Numbered from the stretch's first letter, positions 43,669-53,232 are shown. The stretch is DNA of 64,000 nt from Herpetosiphon gulosus (GCF_039545135.1 NZ_BAABRU010000020.1:33174-97173); one strand, 5' to 3'. Notes: generated by a model not told the origin, from the sequence alone. Made by a program: numbers and translations.

Positions 43669-45554
43669 TTGATACGATGACGATCTTCAGCCAGCGTCGC
43701 CAGTGGTTGACGCTGGTTACGTTATTAATTGGGCTTTTAATTGGTTTGGGCGTTGTCTCCAATCGCCAATGGCAAGTGCCGTTGAATCTGGGCTTAGAAG
43801 AGGGCATCAACAATGATGCCCCATTTGTGGTTGGCTTTAATGCTGGCGAACAATTGCCTGATCGTTCAGCTCGCTACCGTTGGTCAACCCTGAATGCTCA
43901 ATTACGCTTCCCGAATGTGCCGCAACGCCACTACTGGCTCGATTTGCCCCAACTTACGGGCAATCCAGCCAGCCTCATCATGGGAACGAGCCAATTTACC
44001 AACACCGCCGGACGGGTTTTGCATGTGCTGTTGCCTGCCGATGCCGCTGGCAAAGTGGCAATTACGGTTGCTCAGCCAGTGGTGAGCGATGATCCACGTG
44101 AACTGGGGGCAGCGTTTAGTGGTGGGCAATTAAGCAGCAGTGGTTGGGCTTGGCCTGCCCTTTATCCAACCCTAGCTTGGCTATTTTTGCTGACGACGCT
44201 TGGTTTGAGCATTACTTGGCTTGGTGGTTCGAGTCTTGAAGTTGGCTCGGCAGTTGGCCTGACTGGCTTGGGAATTGTGGCCGCTACCTGGTTTGCACCA
44301 TTACGGGCAAGTTATGCAGCACCAGCAATCGTTCAAACAACGCTTTATGGTTTGGCTGCACTGGTGCTGTTGCGCTGGGTCTTGCCACCAATCTTGCAGC
44401 GCTTGGGATTAACGATCAGTCGCGATGTCTTGCGTTGGCTGATTTTGGCAACGGTGCTGGTCTGGTCGCTCAAATTGGGCGGGCGCTTGCTGCTCGAACA
44501 TATGCCAGGCGATATTGGCTTTCATCGCAACCGGATTCATGCTACCAACCTTGGCGATTTGTTTCGGCCATCGCGCCATCGCGGCATCGATTTTCCCTAT
44601 CCGCCAGTGTTGTACGCATTGTTACAGCCACTGACCCTGACTGGGATTTCAGCCGATTGGTTGTTGCAATTAACTGCGGCAGCCTGTGAAGCCTTGGCGA
44701 TTCCAGTGCTATTTTGCTTGGGCTGGCGCACAACTGGTTCAAGTCGTGGAGCGCTGATCGGCGCGATTATCTATGGCCTCGTGCCTGCGGGCTTTATGAC
44801 TAACGCTTGGTCATTTGATTCGCACATTTTTAGCCAATTTGTGGCCTTGCTACTGGCAACATTTATGGTTTGGACGTGGCAACACTGGCATGAGCGGCGT
44901 AACTGGCTGTGGATTACACTCGGGTTGAGTACGATTGCGCTCGGCCATTTTGGCTTTTATCTCAATACTGGCTTGATGGGTGGGTTGCTGATGCTCTGGC
45001 TCTGGTGGCGCGGCCCACGTTCCCAAGGTTCGGCGCTATTCACTAGCTTGATCATAACTCAAGTGATTGTTTGGGCCTTGTATTACTCAAGCTTTATTGG
45101 GCTGTTTTTGCAGCAAGGCCAATCGTTTGCCGAAGGTGGCATGAACGCAGTTAATCAGCGCGAAGCTGTGCCACGGCTGCAATTACTGTGGGATATGATC
45201 TATCTTGGGTTTTGGCGACACTATGGTTTGCTGCCTGTCCTAATTGCACCATTTGGTTGGTGGCTCAGTCGCAAAGATCGTGGCTTGCAATTGGTGGCTG
45301 GGGCGACGTTCGTTGTTAGTTTGATCTTGGCGGCCTTTCCAATTATCAATGGCTCGACCATCACCACCCGTTGGTTGATGTTTAGCGCTTGGGCAATTGC
45401 TTTGATGACCGGAATTGCCCTCGATTGGTTGTGGCAACGCACGCGCTGGGGTCGCTGGCCTGCAATTCTGATTACCAGCGGTTGCGCAATTTTTGGCATG
45501 ATCATCTGGTTTGCGGCGATGATCTATAAAATTCGCCCACCGGAACCGTTTTAA
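43662..45554 (+). CDS. Polytopic membrane protein, GT39/mannosyltransferase-like
   Basis: 630 residues with about 11-13 hydrophobic segments and a large extracytoplasmic loop near the N-terminus. The IDFPYPPVLYALLQPL region and a preceding HRNRIHATNLGDLFRPSRH loop recall PMT/GT39-type glycosyltransferases that use lipid-linked sugars. A substrate cannot be given. The ATG at 43662 overlaps the ADH stop; an ATG at 43677 is equally possible, as neither has a clear ribosome site. Confidence 0.68.
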   Translation: MVVDTMTIFSQRRQWLTLVTLLIGLLIGLGVVSNRQWQVPLNLGLEEGINNDAPFVVGFNAGEQLPDRSARYRWSTLNAQLRFPNVPQRHYWLDLPQLTGNPASLIMGTSQFTNTAGRVLHVLLPADAAGKVAITVAQPVVSDDPRELGAAFSGGQLSSSGWAWPALYPTLAWLFLLTTLGLSITWLGGSSLEVGSAVGLTGLGIVAATWFAPLRASYAAPAIVQTTLYGLAALVLLRWVLPPILQRLGLTISRDVLRWLILATVLVWSLKLGGRLLLEHMPGDIGFHRNRIHATNLGDLFRPSRHRGIDFPYPPVLYALLQPLTLTGISADWLLQLTAAACEALAIPVLFCLGWRTTGSSRGALIGAIIYGLVPAGFMTNAWSFDSHIFSQFVALLLATFMVWTWQHWHERRNWLWITLGLSTIALGHFGFYLNTGLMGGLLMLWLWWRGPRSQGSALFTSLIITQVIVWALYYSSFIGLFLQQGQSFAEGGMNAVNQREAVPRLQLLWDMIYLGFWRHYGLLPVLIAPFGWWLSRKDRGLQLVAGATFVVSLILAAFPIINGSTITTRWLMFSAWAIALMTGIALDWLWQRTRWGRWPAILITSGCAIFGMIIWFAAMIYKIRPPEPF

Positions 45555-45555
45555 C

Positions 45556-45797
45556 AAGGATGAGGGATGAGGGATGAGGGATGAAAAAGGTAGAAACTAG
45601 GGATCAAGGGCTAGATAAAACGCATAGGCGCAGAGAGGATTTAGGTCTCAGGGGCCAGTGATCAGTGGGTAAGGTTGATGATTGGGCTGGGTAATTCAAA
45701 TCTGGCCCCTCGTCCCTGAATCCTGATCCCTCGTCCCTGCCTGCTCTTCGTGGTTAAAAGCTCTATCCTTATGTTCTTTGCTCTATGTTCTTTGCTC
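45556..45797. repeat. Modular intergenic repeat block H
   Basis: GGATGAGGGATGAGGGATG, CTCAGGGGCCAGTGATCAG and a CGCATAGGCGCAGAGAGG phrase are followed by inverse words CTGGCCCCTCGTCCCTGAA and TTCTTTGCTCTATGTTC. Confidence 0.7.
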
Positions 45798-45807
45798 GAC
45801 GTAAACT

Positions 45808-46410
45808 ATGTTGAAGATTGAACTATTTGGCGATAGCGCCTTGTTGATTACCGCTCCGCAGCCTACCCAATTAGGGTTGGTGTTGCGGAATGCCTGCTTG
45901 TTTGGGGTGATTGATGTGGTTGCTGGTTTGGAAACAGTTACTGTTTTATTTGATTTGCGGTTGACCAATGCTCGCCAAGTGCGGCGGCAAATCCAGCGAC
46001 TTCAATTGAGCCAACAAACTTTGCCAACTCCGAGCATCCATCGGATTCCAATTCGCTACGATGGGGTTGATTTAGCTGAGGTTGCTGAACGTTGTCAATT
46101 AACGATTAATCAAGTGATCGAGTTGCATTCAAGCGCCGAATATCGGGTGGCAATGGTCGGGTTTTTGCCAGGCTTTCCCTATCTTGATGGCTTGCCTGTG
46201 GCTTTACATTTACCTCGACGTACAACTCCCCGCGCTAAAGTTGCCGCTGGCTCAGTGGCGATTGCCAACGATCAGACGGGTATTTATCCCCAAAGCTCGC
46301 CTGGTGGCTGGCATATACTTGGCACAACCCCGCTACGATTGTTTGACTCACGGGCCGATCCGCCAGCGCTGTTGAACGCAGGCGATTTGGTTTATTTTGA
46401 TCCCAATTAA
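45808..46410 (+). CDS. pxpB: 5-oxoprolinase subunit B (KipI-like)
   Basis: 200 residues, standard length. The family hallmark region is GFLPGFPYLDGLP with LPRRTTPRAKVAAGSVAIANDQTGIYPQSSPGGWHILG, and the N-terminus LFGDSALLI is also typical. PxpB and PxpC form the kinase-like part of ATP-dependent 5-oxoprolinase. PxpC is 14 kb to the left and PxpA 7.6 kb to the right, so this is an isolated member of a normally clustered trio. No ribosome site is visible before the ATG. Confidence 0.92.
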   Translation: MLKIELFGDSALLITAPQPTQLGLVLRNACLFGVIDVVAGLETVTVLFDLRLTNARQVRRQIQRLQLSQQTLPTPSIHRIPIRYDGVDLAEVAERCQLTINQVIELHSSAEYRVAMVGFLPGFPYLDGLPVALHLPRRTTPRAKVAAGSVAIANDQTGIYPQSSPGGWHILGTTPLRLFDSRADPPALLNAGDLVYFDPN

Positions 46411-46417
46411 GATAACG

Positions 46418-46556
46418 ATGAAGGATGAATTATGAGGGATGAATATAAAAACAATGACAGAGAACGATGAAATCGATCTTCGTGCGCTTCGTGTCCTTCG
46501 TGGTTAAAATTTTTCTTCTCTGCTGCCTATGTTCTTTGCTCTATGCTCTATGTTCC
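46418..46556. repeat. Modular intergenic repeat block I
   Basis: The phrases GATGAAGGATGAATTATGAG, CTTCGTGCGCTTCGTGTCCT (inverse of the CACGAAG phrase) and TTTGCTCTATGCTCTATGTT fill the gap before the thiolase gene. A TGCTATACT -10-like box follows at about 46563. Confidence 0.65.
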
Positions 46557-46615
46557 CCAAATCTGCTATACTCGCGCATAACACAGGTGGTCAGTAGCTC
46601 CAAGGAGGTAGCCTC

Positions 46616-47770
46616 ATGGCTGAAGCAGTGTTAATTGATGCCGTTCGCACGCCGATTGGTCGCCAACAAGGCAGCCTACGCGATGTGCGCCCCGATGTTT
46701 TATATGCCCATGTGCTCAACACTTTAATCGAACGCACTGGGATTGATCCAAACCTGATTGAAGATGTGGTTACTGGTTGTGTGACCAATACTGGTGAGCA
46801 AGGCGCAAATATTGGCCGCTTGGGCGTGATGCTCTCTAATTTGCCAATTACAGTTCCCGCAGTAACCCTCAACCGAATGTGTGGCTCAGCCCAACAGGCG
46901 ATTCATTTCGCGGCGCAGGCAATTGCCGCAGGCGATGCGCACTACGCGATCGCTGGCGGGGTTGAATCGATGAGCCGTGTGCCGATGTTTAGTGATGTGA
47001 CTGGCAATTTTGCCACATTCAATCCTGCGATCAACGAAAAATACCAACTGGTGCATCAAGGCGAATCAGCCGAACTGATCGCCGACAAATATCAATTATC
47101 ACGCACCGAGCTTGATGATTGGAGCTTTGAGAGCCATCAACGCGCCGCCGCCGCAACCAAGGCTGGTTGGTTCAGCAGCCAACTCGCGCCAATTGTTGGC
47201 AGCGATAAAACCGGTAATCCCCACGAATTAATCTACGATGAAGGCATTCGCTTCGAGGCTGATCGGGCCAAGATGGGCACGCTCAAAACGGTGTTTCGTA
47301 CCGATGGCGTGGTCACTGCCGCCAATGCCAGCCAAATTTCCGATGGCGCAGCGGTGGTATTAATTGGTGAGCGCGAACAAGCCCTCGCCGATGGCTTCAA
47401 GCCCCGTGCCAAATTCCGTGCGCGGGTGGTTGCCGCTGGCGATCCGCGCATGCAGTTACTCGAAGTGATTCCTGCGACGCATAAAGCCTTGGCCAAGGCT
47501 GGCTTGAGCATCAACGATCTTGATCTGGTCGAAATCAACGAGGCTTTTGCTTCGGTGGTGTTGGCATGGTTGCGTGAATTTAAGCTTGATCCTAGCCGCG
47601 TGAATCCTAACGGCGGCGCGATTGCCCATGGTCACCCATTAGGCGCAACTGGTGCAGTATTGATGAGCAAAATGCTCAACGAACTCGAACGTCGTGATGC
47701 CCAATTTGGCCTGCAAGTGATGTGTATCGGCCACGGTCAAGCGACTGCCACAATTATTGAACGGGTATAA
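46616..47770 (+). CDS. Acetyl-CoA acetyltransferase (thiolase)
   Basis: 384 residues. The acyl-enzyme cysteine is C89 in NRMCGSAQQAI; the HxxxG loop is NEAFAS with AHGHPLGATGA, and the final catalytic cysteine is in VMCIGHGQATATII, where the usual second glycine is histidine. It condenses or cleaves acyl-CoA. The AGGAGG site is strong. It lies upstream of a 3-hydroxyacyl-CoA dehydrogenase-like SDR, so the two could act in one fatty-acid pathway despite a repeat block between them. Confidence 0.93.
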   Translation: MAEAVLIDAVRTPIGRQQGSLRDVRPDVLYAHVLNTLIERTGIDPNLIEDVVTGCVTNTGEQGANIGRLGVMLSNLPITVPAVTLNRMCGSAQQAIHFAAQAIAAGDAHYAIAGGVESMSRVPMFSDVTGNFATFNPAINEKYQLVHQGESAELIADKYQLSRTELDDWSFESHQRAAAATKAGWFSSQLAPIVGSDKTGNPHELIYDEGIRFEADRAKMGTLKTVFRTDGVVTAANASQISDGAAVVLIGEREQALADGFKPRAKFRARVVAAGDPRMQLLEVIPATHKALAKAGLSINDLDLVEINEAFASVVLAWLREFKLDPSRVNPNGGAIAHGHPLGATGAVLMSKMLNELERRDAQFGLQVMCIGHGQATATIIERV

Positions 47771-47771
47771 C

Positions 47772-47940
47772 ATAGGGTAGGGGGCAGGGTCTAGGGGCTA
47801 GGGAGCAGCGCATAGAATATAGCGAATTGAGGTTTTTAGCATAGCAACATAATCAAAGAAATCTGCGTAATCTGTGGCTAAAACAGCTCTTCGCGGTTAA
47901 TCCTAGCCCCTGATCCCTAGCTCCTAGACCCTTAGCTAAT
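47772..47940. repeat. Modular intergenic repeat block J
   Basis: GGCAGGGTCTAGGGGCTAGG at the left, AATCTGCGTAATCTGTGGC in the middle, and inverse CTAGCCCCTGATCCCTAGC at the right. It separates the thiolase and SDR genes. Confidence 0.7.
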
Positions 47941-47951
47941 AAGGACCAACA

Positions 47952-48719
47952 ATGGAAATTCAAAGTTTGAGTGTGGTGGTAACTGGTGGAGCTTCGGGCT
48001 TGGGCGGCGCAACCGTGCGCCGCTTGCATAGTGCTGGAGCCAAGGTTGTGATTGCTGATCGCAATGTTGAGGTTGGCGAGGCGCTTGCTAAAGAATTAGG
48101 CTCAAATGCTCGATTTGTAGCGTGTGATGTAACCGATGAAACGTCACTGGCTGCTGCATTTGATCAAGCGATTGCCACCAATGGGTGTTTGCAAGCGGTG
48201 ATTAGCTGTGCAGGCGTTGGCAGTGCCGAGAAAATTCTGGGCCGCAATGGTGTGCATAGCCTTGAACTTTTCAATCGGGTGCTCCAAGTTAACTTAAATG
48301 GAGTGTTTAATGCCTTGCGTTTGGGTGCTGAACGCATGAGCCAAAATGAGCCAAATGCCGCTGGCGAACGCGGTGTCATTATCAACACCGCCTCGATTGC
48401 TGCCTTCGATGGCCAAGTTGGTCAAGTCGCCTATAGTGCCTCGAAAGGGGCAATTGTTGGGCTAACCCTGCCTGCTGCCCGCGAATTGGCACGGCATGGC
48501 ATTCGGGTGATGACGATTGCCCCAGGCACATTTGACACGCCGTTGTTGGCAGGTTTGCCCGAACCGGCCCGCCAAACCCTGGCCGCGCAAGTGCCCTTCC
48601 CGCCACGTTTGGGCGATCCGGCGGAGTTCGCAATGCTGGCCCAGCATATTCTCGAAAATCCCATGTTAAATGGTGAGACTATTCGTTTGGATGGGGCATT
48701 ACGCATGGGCTATAAGTAA
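47952..48719 (+). CDS. SDR-family dehydrogenase, 3-hydroxyacyl-CoA dehydrogenase type
   Basis: 255 residues. The Rossmann motif [15 protein letters not shown], the NTAS serine and [11 protein letters not shown] (Tyr-x-x-x-Lys) are intact. The length and SGLG motif with DVTDE recall the type-2 3-hydroxyacyl-CoA dehydrogenases (HSD17B10-like), which oxidise hydroxyacyl-CoA with NAD. AAGGA precedes the ATG, and a terminator follows. Confidence 0.9.
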   Translation: MEIQSLSVVVTGGASGLGGATVRRLHSAGAKVVIADRNVEVGEALAKELGSNARFVACDVTDETSLAAAFDQAIATNGCLQAVISCAGVGSAEKILGRNGVHSLELFNRVLQVNLNGVFNALRLGAERMSQNEPNAAGERGVIINTASIAAFDGQVGQVAYSASKGAIVGLTLPAARELARHGIRVMTIAPGTFDTPLLAGLPEPARQTLAAQVPFPPRLGDPAEFAMLAQHILENPMLNGETIRLDGALRMGYK

Positions 48720-48730
48720 GCATTCGGCTT

Positions 48731-48766
48731 GGGCAGTGGTACAATCAGCCACTGCCTTGGTTTTTT
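48731..48766 (+). terminator. Terminator after SDR gene
   Basis: GGGCAGTGG (48731-48739) pairs with CCACTGCC (48749-48756) and is followed by TTGGTTTTTT. The T-run ends at the AGGAG site of the next gene, so termination and translation initiation elements abut. Confidence 0.75.
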
Positions 48767-48778
48767 AGGAGCATGGTG

Positions 48779-49093
48779 ATGAGCGGGATGCAATTATTTT
48801 TAACTGCCTTGATTTTGGCAGGCAATGTGTTGTGGTGGTTGCGTGGCGTTCGTTTAACCGAAGATTGGTTTTTTGGTCAATGGCTGAGCCAGCGCTGGCA
48901 GGTTGAACTTCGGCGCAGCGAACGCTTCAAAGGCAAAACATGGGAAATTCATCCAAATGATGTTAACAAAATCAGTGCTGGCAAACGTACAGCCTTTCAA
49001 GTTATCCAAAGCGTCTTTCCATTAATCAGCGCGATTCCCACGATTTTCTCGATCTTTTTAATTACTTGGGTCGCGGCGATGTTTGGTCAATAA
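48779..49093 (+). CDS. Small membrane protein of unknown function
   Basis: 104 residues from the ATG at 48779 (AGGAG seven bases upstream); an ATG at 48773 is too close to the site. Two hydrophobic segments (about 3-18 and 78-100) bracket a basic middle region. No family recognised. Confidence 0.66.
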   Translation: MSGMQLFLTALILAGNVLWWLRGVRLTEDWFFGQWLSQRWQVELRRSERFKGKTWEIHPNDVNKISAGKRTAFQVIQSVFPLISAIPTIFSIFLITWVAAMFGQ

Positions 49094-49114
49094 ACGTAGC
49101 AACCTGAGCACTGG

Positions 49115-49120
49115 TATAAT
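49115..49120 (+). promoter_or_regulatory. -10 box of glycosyltransferase gene
   Basis: TATAAT in the context CTGGTATAATGC, about 36 bp before the predicted GTG start at 49157. No clear -35. Confidence 0.5.
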
Positions 49121-49156
49121 GCAGCCTGATTGGCCGCAGCAATGGGAGTATCTATC

Positions 49157-50293
49157 GTGCGGATTGGGATTAGTGGCACATTTTGGGCTGAACCAATGGT
49201 GGGCAGCGGCCAGTATTTACATCATTTAATTGAACATTTGCCGCATGTAGGCCCACAGCACGAATATGTGCTTTTTTTGCCAGCCTATACCCAAGCCGAA
49301 ATTCCCCAAATTCCGCATATTGCGGTCGATCGCGTGCCTACCCCGTTTGATAAGCTGCATCCTAAATTAGCCAAACTTTGGTATGAGCAAATTGAGTTAC
49401 CACGCGCCGCCTTGCGCTTAGCCGTTGATTTGTTGCATGTGCCCTATTATGCGCCGCCCCGTCGTCAATTAGTGCCGACAGTGGTAACAGTCCACGATAT
49501 TATTCCATTAATTTTGCCTGAATATCGTGGCTCGTTGGCGATGCGAGCCTATACTGCCCTAGCGACAAGTGCTGTGCGCCGTTGTCGTCAATTAGTGGCG
49601 GTCTCTGACCATACCCGCGATGATATTATTGATGTGTTGAAAGTCAATGCATTACACGTACACACAATCTACGAAGGCGTTGCACCTGATTATCAACCGC
49701 AGACAGATGAACAGATTAGCCAAACCTTGCAACGCTTTAATCTTAATCAGCCCTATTTTTATTATATTGGCGGCTTTGATGTACGCAAAAATCTTACCAC
49801 GCTATTACGGGCATTTGGGCGTGTACGTCGCCGAATTGAGCAACCGATTAAATTAGTGATTGCTGGAAGCCGTCCTAAGGCCAATTCGCCATTTTTTCCT
49901 GCTTTGGAAACCACCATTCTTGATGAAGATTTAGCTGCCGATATTATTTTCACTGGGCGCGTAACCAATGCTGAAAACGCCGCGCTATTTGCGGGAGCTA
50001 GTGCATTTGTTTGGCCTTCAACCTATGAAGGTTTTGGCTTGCCACCATTAGAAGCGATGAGTTGTGGTACACCAGTGATTTCTTCGAATACCAGCAGCAT
50101 GCCCGAAATTGTTGGCGAGGCTGGAATTTTGCTGCCGCCACACGATACCGAGGCTTGGGCTATGGCAATGTTGCGCATGTTAAATGATGCTGAATTAAAT
50201 AACGAATATCGCCAACGTGGTTTGCAACGAGCAAGCCAATTTAATTGGCAACACTTTGCGACTCAGATGCTTAAGGTTTATGAGAAAGCCTAG
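49157..50293 (+). CDS. GT4-family glycosyltransferase
   Basis: 379 residues with the GTG at 49157, which has GGAG eight bases upstream; an ATG at 49142 would add five residues. GT-B fold with PYYAPPRRQLVPTVVTVHDIIPLI, FYYIGGFDVRKNLTTLLRAF and the donor-site EX7E region FVWPSTYEGFGLPPLEAMSCGTPVI. It transfers a sugar from an activated donor, typical of mannosyltransferases of polysaccharide or lipid glycan pathways. Acceptor unknown. Confidence 0.93.
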   Translation: MRIGISGTFWAEPMVGSGQYLHHLIEHLPHVGPQHEYVLFLPAYTQAEIPQIPHIAVDRVPTPFDKLHPKLAKLWYEQIELPRAALRLAVDLLHVPYYAPPRRQLVPTVVTVHDIIPLILPEYRGSLAMRAYTALATSAVRRCRQLVAVSDHTRDDIIDVLKVNALHVHTIYEGVAPDYQPQTDEQISQTLQRFNLNQPYFYYIGGFDVRKNLTTLLRAFGRVRRRIEQPIKLVIAGSRPKANSPFFPALETTILDEDLAADIIFTGRVTNAENAALFAGASAFVWPSTYEGFGLPPLEAMSCGTPVISSNTSSMPEIVGEAGILLPPHDTEAWAMAMLRMLNDAELNNEYRQRGLQRASQFNWQHFATQMLKVYEKA

Positions 50294-50747
50294 GGTTTGA
50301 TCAGATTTGGATGCTTCAGATGGCCTAAATCCTTTAAATTGGCGCATTTTAAACCTCAATCGTTGCCAAAAAGCTTAAATTCTTAGTTAATTAAAATTAA
50401 TAAAGATTTGAAAAATGGTAAAAAAGAGCTTAAATTTTCAACTAAATTATGGTCAACTTTGTGCCTAACATCACATAATGATTAGAGTTTTCTCATCCAT
50501 TTTCAAGAAAATATGTGCTAATTTGATGAAGAAAACGCTGATTTAAGGCTTTACTATGGCCTAAAAGTACTATCTGATAAATATCTGAAAAGCTTAAGCC
50601 AGTAGTCTGAAAAATAGCTGAGATTTGCAAACATGGCACAAATATGTTAACTTCGCTCTCGGCATTGCACGATGCATAAACGTTAATTATTTAATTGTCG
50701 GTGCGATATCATTAAGGCGCATTCGATAATAGGGAGGTTACAGCTGC
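50294..50747. other. AT-rich gap with AAGCTTAA-like repeats before SH3b-P60 gene
   Basis: There is no gene in these 454 bases. The sequence is much more AT-rich than its surroundings and repeats AAGCTTAA-type words (50371-50378, near 50434 as GAGCTTAAA, and about 50591-50598), with GATAAATATCTGAAAA and TCTGAAAAATA phrases. I found no recognisable riboswitch. It is a long leader or regulatory region for the cell-wall hydrolase. Confidence 0.45.
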
Positions 50748-52418
50748 ATGCAAGATGCTAAGTCCTCGAATGATCTGGTCCAAGAAGATCATGATCTACA
50801 AGACTTCCAGCAGCGGGCTGTGAACAACGAAAATTCGCTTTTACGAACGACCAGTTTACGCCAGCGCGTTAACGCCCGTTCTGTTTCTGCACTTCGTGCG
50901 GTTCCATCGTACCTGCGCAAAGCTCCACGGCGCTACCTACTCCATCTCATGGTGCTTTCGCTCTTACCAGTTGGTTTAGTTGTCAACAAAGATGCTACTA
51001 AACCTCAGGTAGATACTGCACTCTTAGTCAGCGCATCGCCAACTGCTGAACGCCAAGTTCGGCCAGCACTCGGCTTGATGACCATGACCCACCGCAACGA
51101 ACCAGCTCCGTTGACGGCTCTGAATGATTCAGAAGCTACGCCTGATCCAGGTGTTGGCGATGGGCCAATTAGCAGTCCCGATTTCGATGATTCGTTGGTG
51201 ATTCCAGTAGGCCGCCCAGTCAACAATACTCCGAACTATCCCGAATCAGTAGTAAACGGCGATATTGCCAACTTGCGCAATGGCCCAAGCACTGAATTCG
51301 ATCGCCTAGATAAATTAGATTCTGGCACCAAGGTAACCGTTTTGGCACGCCACGCCGATTGGGTGCAAGTACGCACCGAGGGCGGCCAAGAAGGTTGGCT
51401 CGCCGCTGATTTGCTTGATTTAGAGCAATCGGTAATCGATGCCTTGCCTGATGCCCAAAATATTCCAACCCCACCACCAGCCAAAGTGGGCAAAATCACC
51501 CAAGATAATTTGAACTTGCGTGACGGCCCTGGCACTGACTACATCAGCATGAAAAAGCTGGGGATTGATAGCCAAGTTTCGTTATTGGCCCGCTATCAAG
51601 GCTGGTATCAAATTGAAACTGGCGAAGGCAATGTGGGTTGGGTTTCAGCCGAATTCTTGAATCTTGAAGCTGGTGTTGCCGAACGCATCGCCGAAGCTGA
51701 ATCGATTCCATCAGCCAACCCTGATTTGGTTGGTTGGGCAACTGATGAAGGCGTAAACTTGCGCTCTGGCCCAAGCACCAAATTCGATTCATTGGGCAAG
51801 CTGAGCAAAGGTGCTGAATTAACCTTATTGGCTCGTTACAAAGAATGGGTCAAGGTTCAAACTGCCAAAGGCACCAAAGGCTGGATCTCACAAGATTTAG
51901 TTGATGTCAGCAACTTTGTGTTCCGACGTGTACCATTCACGACCAATGTGCCTTCATTGCCAGTTGCACCAGCTGCCCCCAAAAAGAGCACCCCTAGCCA
52001 ACCAGCTGGTGGCGGTGGCGGCGGTGGTGGCACTGCTAGCGGCGACGTTGCTTCGATGGCTTGGGCCTATGTTGGCTACAATTATCGCTGGGGTGGCGAA
52101 AGCCCAAGCAGTGGCTTCGATTGCAGCGGCTTGACCAAGTATTTGTATCGTCAAGTTGGGGTCAGCTTGCCCCACAGCGCCGCTGGCCAATATAGCAGCG
52201 CTTATGGCACCTTCATCGGAAGCATGAGCAACTTGCAACCAGGCGACCTGTTGTTCTATGCTGGCACTGCTGGCCCTGGCATCACCCACGTAGGCATCTA
52301 CGTTGGCGGCGGTGTGATGGTCAATGCGATGACTCCCGCTTCGGGCGTTGGTGCAGTCAGCATCTATAGCAGCTACTGGCTCAATCACTATTACGGCGCG
52401 TTGCGGCCTTATCGCTAG
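50748..52418 (+). CDS. SH3b(x3)-NlpC/P60 peptidoglycan hydrolase
   Basis: 556 residues. A basic N-terminus leads into a hydrophobic segment (about 65-78) that anchors or exports it. Three bacterial SH3 domains (about 165-225, 248-308, 328-388) each have NLR(N/D/S)GPxT and a W-x-x-V/I-x-T strand. A Pro/Gly-rich linker precedes a C-terminal NlpC/P60 domain from about 430. The catalytic triad is C459 (FDCSG), H514 (ITHVGIY) and N526 (VNAMTP). It should cleave peptide cross-links outside the membrane. GGGAGG is 11 bases before the ATG. The long AT-rich leader suggests regulation. Confidence 0.92.
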   Translation: MQDAKSSNDLVQEDHDLQDFQQRAVNNENSLLRTTSLRQRVNARSVSALRAVPSYLRKAPRRYLLHLMVLSLLPVGLVVNKDATKPQVDTALLVSASPTAERQVRPALGLMTMTHRNEPAPLTALNDSEATPDPGVGDGPISSPDFDDSLVIPVGRPVNNTPNYPESVVNGDIANLRNGPSTEFDRLDKLDSGTKVTVLARHADWVQVRTEGGQEGWLAADLLDLEQSVIDALPDAQNIPTPPPAKVGKITQDNLNLRDGPGTDYISMKKLGIDSQVSLLARYQGWYQIETGEGNVGWVSAEFLNLEAGVAERIAEAESIPSANPDLVGWATDEGVNLRSGPSTKFDSLGKLSKGAELTLLARYKEWVKVQTAKGTKGWISQDLVDVSNFVFRRVPFTTNVPSLPVAPAAPKKSTPSQPAGGGGGGGGTASGDVASMAWAYVGYNYRWGGESPSSGFDCSGLTKYLYRQVGVSLPHSAAGQYSSAYGTFIGSMSNLQPGDLLFYAGTAGPGITHVGIYVGGGVMVNAMTPASGVGAVSIYSSYWLNHYYGALRPYR

Positions 52419-52446
52419 TCGCTGTTTCATACAATAACTCAATGCA

Positions 52447-52486
52447 AGAAGCGTTCCACAAATTGTGGGACGCTTCTTTTGTTTTT
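52447..52486 (+). terminator. Terminator after NlpC/P60 gene
   Basis: AGAAGCGTTCCACA (52447-52460) pairs with 52464-52477, one G-T wobble, followed by TTTGTTTTTT. Confidence 0.85.
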
Positions 52487-52548
52487 TGGCTTAATCTCGG
52501 CTACTATAATCGCGCGTAAGGCTATTTCATAGTGGGGAGGATAACCCT

Positions 52549-53211
52549 ATGCGAATTCGGACGATGCTTATGCTGGTGTTGGTGTTGGCGCTGATCGGTG
52601 TAGTTGGCTATGCATTTTTATCACCATCGCTCGGTTTTGACGGAATCATGGCTCAACCAACCTCAACGATTAAGCCAGGTATGACGGTACTCCAAGCAAT
52701 CAAACGCCAGGCCAAGCTCTCAACGCTCTCAATGAATTTCTCTAAAGACACCACGATTATTCGTGAGCATGGAATTTTGGGGGCTTGCACCGAAGAAATT
52801 ACCTATTTGGGCTATTTCAATGTGCAGGCGGGGATTGATTTGAGCAAAATTAGCGAAGAACGTCTGATTGTGAGCAATGATGGCTACCCTGACCAAGCCA
52901 CCGTCGAAATCGTTTTGCCCGATGCTGAATTGCTGAGCAACGAGCTTGATACCCAAAACAGCCGAATTATTGCCCAAGATACGCCCAAATGGCTGCCTGG
53001 CTGTTCACATGAAATTGCCGACATGACGGTGGAAGCCCAAAACACCTTGCGCGAACAAGTGCGCCAAGATGCGCTCGAAAAAGGCATTCTCTCGCAATCG
53101 CAGCAACAAGCTAGTGAAGAACTTGGGCGTTTGTTAACTGATGTTGGCTATAAAAATATTACGATTCGCGCCTCGAATGGCTCCGTGCTCTACACAACCA
53201 AGTCGCAATAA
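52549..53211 (+). CDS. DUF4230-family membrane-anchored protein
   Basis: 220 residues. One N-terminal helix (about 5-24) is followed by a DUF4230 domain: GMTVLQAIKRQAKLSTLSM and the LGACTEEITYLGYFNVQAGIDLSKISE region with TVEIVLPDAELLS. It is an exported or inner-membrane-anchored protein of unknown function. GGAGG and an upstream TATAAT (52505-52510) support the start. Confidence 0.85.
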   Translation: MRIRTMLMLVLVLALIGVVGYAFLSPSLGFDGIMAQPTSTIKPGMTVLQAIKRQAKLSTLSMNFSKDTTIIREHGILGACTEEITYLGYFNVQAGIDLSKISEERLIVSNDGYPDQATVEIVLPDAELLSNELDTQNSRIIAQDTPKWLPGCSHEIADMTVEAQNTLREQVRQDALEKGILSQSQQQASEELGRLLTDVGYKNITIRASNGSVLYTTKSQ

Positions 53212-53232
53212 ACCAAGTATGAGGGTTATGGT

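Noticed and set aside
50294..50747. ydaO/yuaA (c-di-AMP) riboswitch before the NlpC/P60 gene
   Set aside because: I looked for the conserved GC-rich cores of that riboswitch and found only AT-rich sequence.
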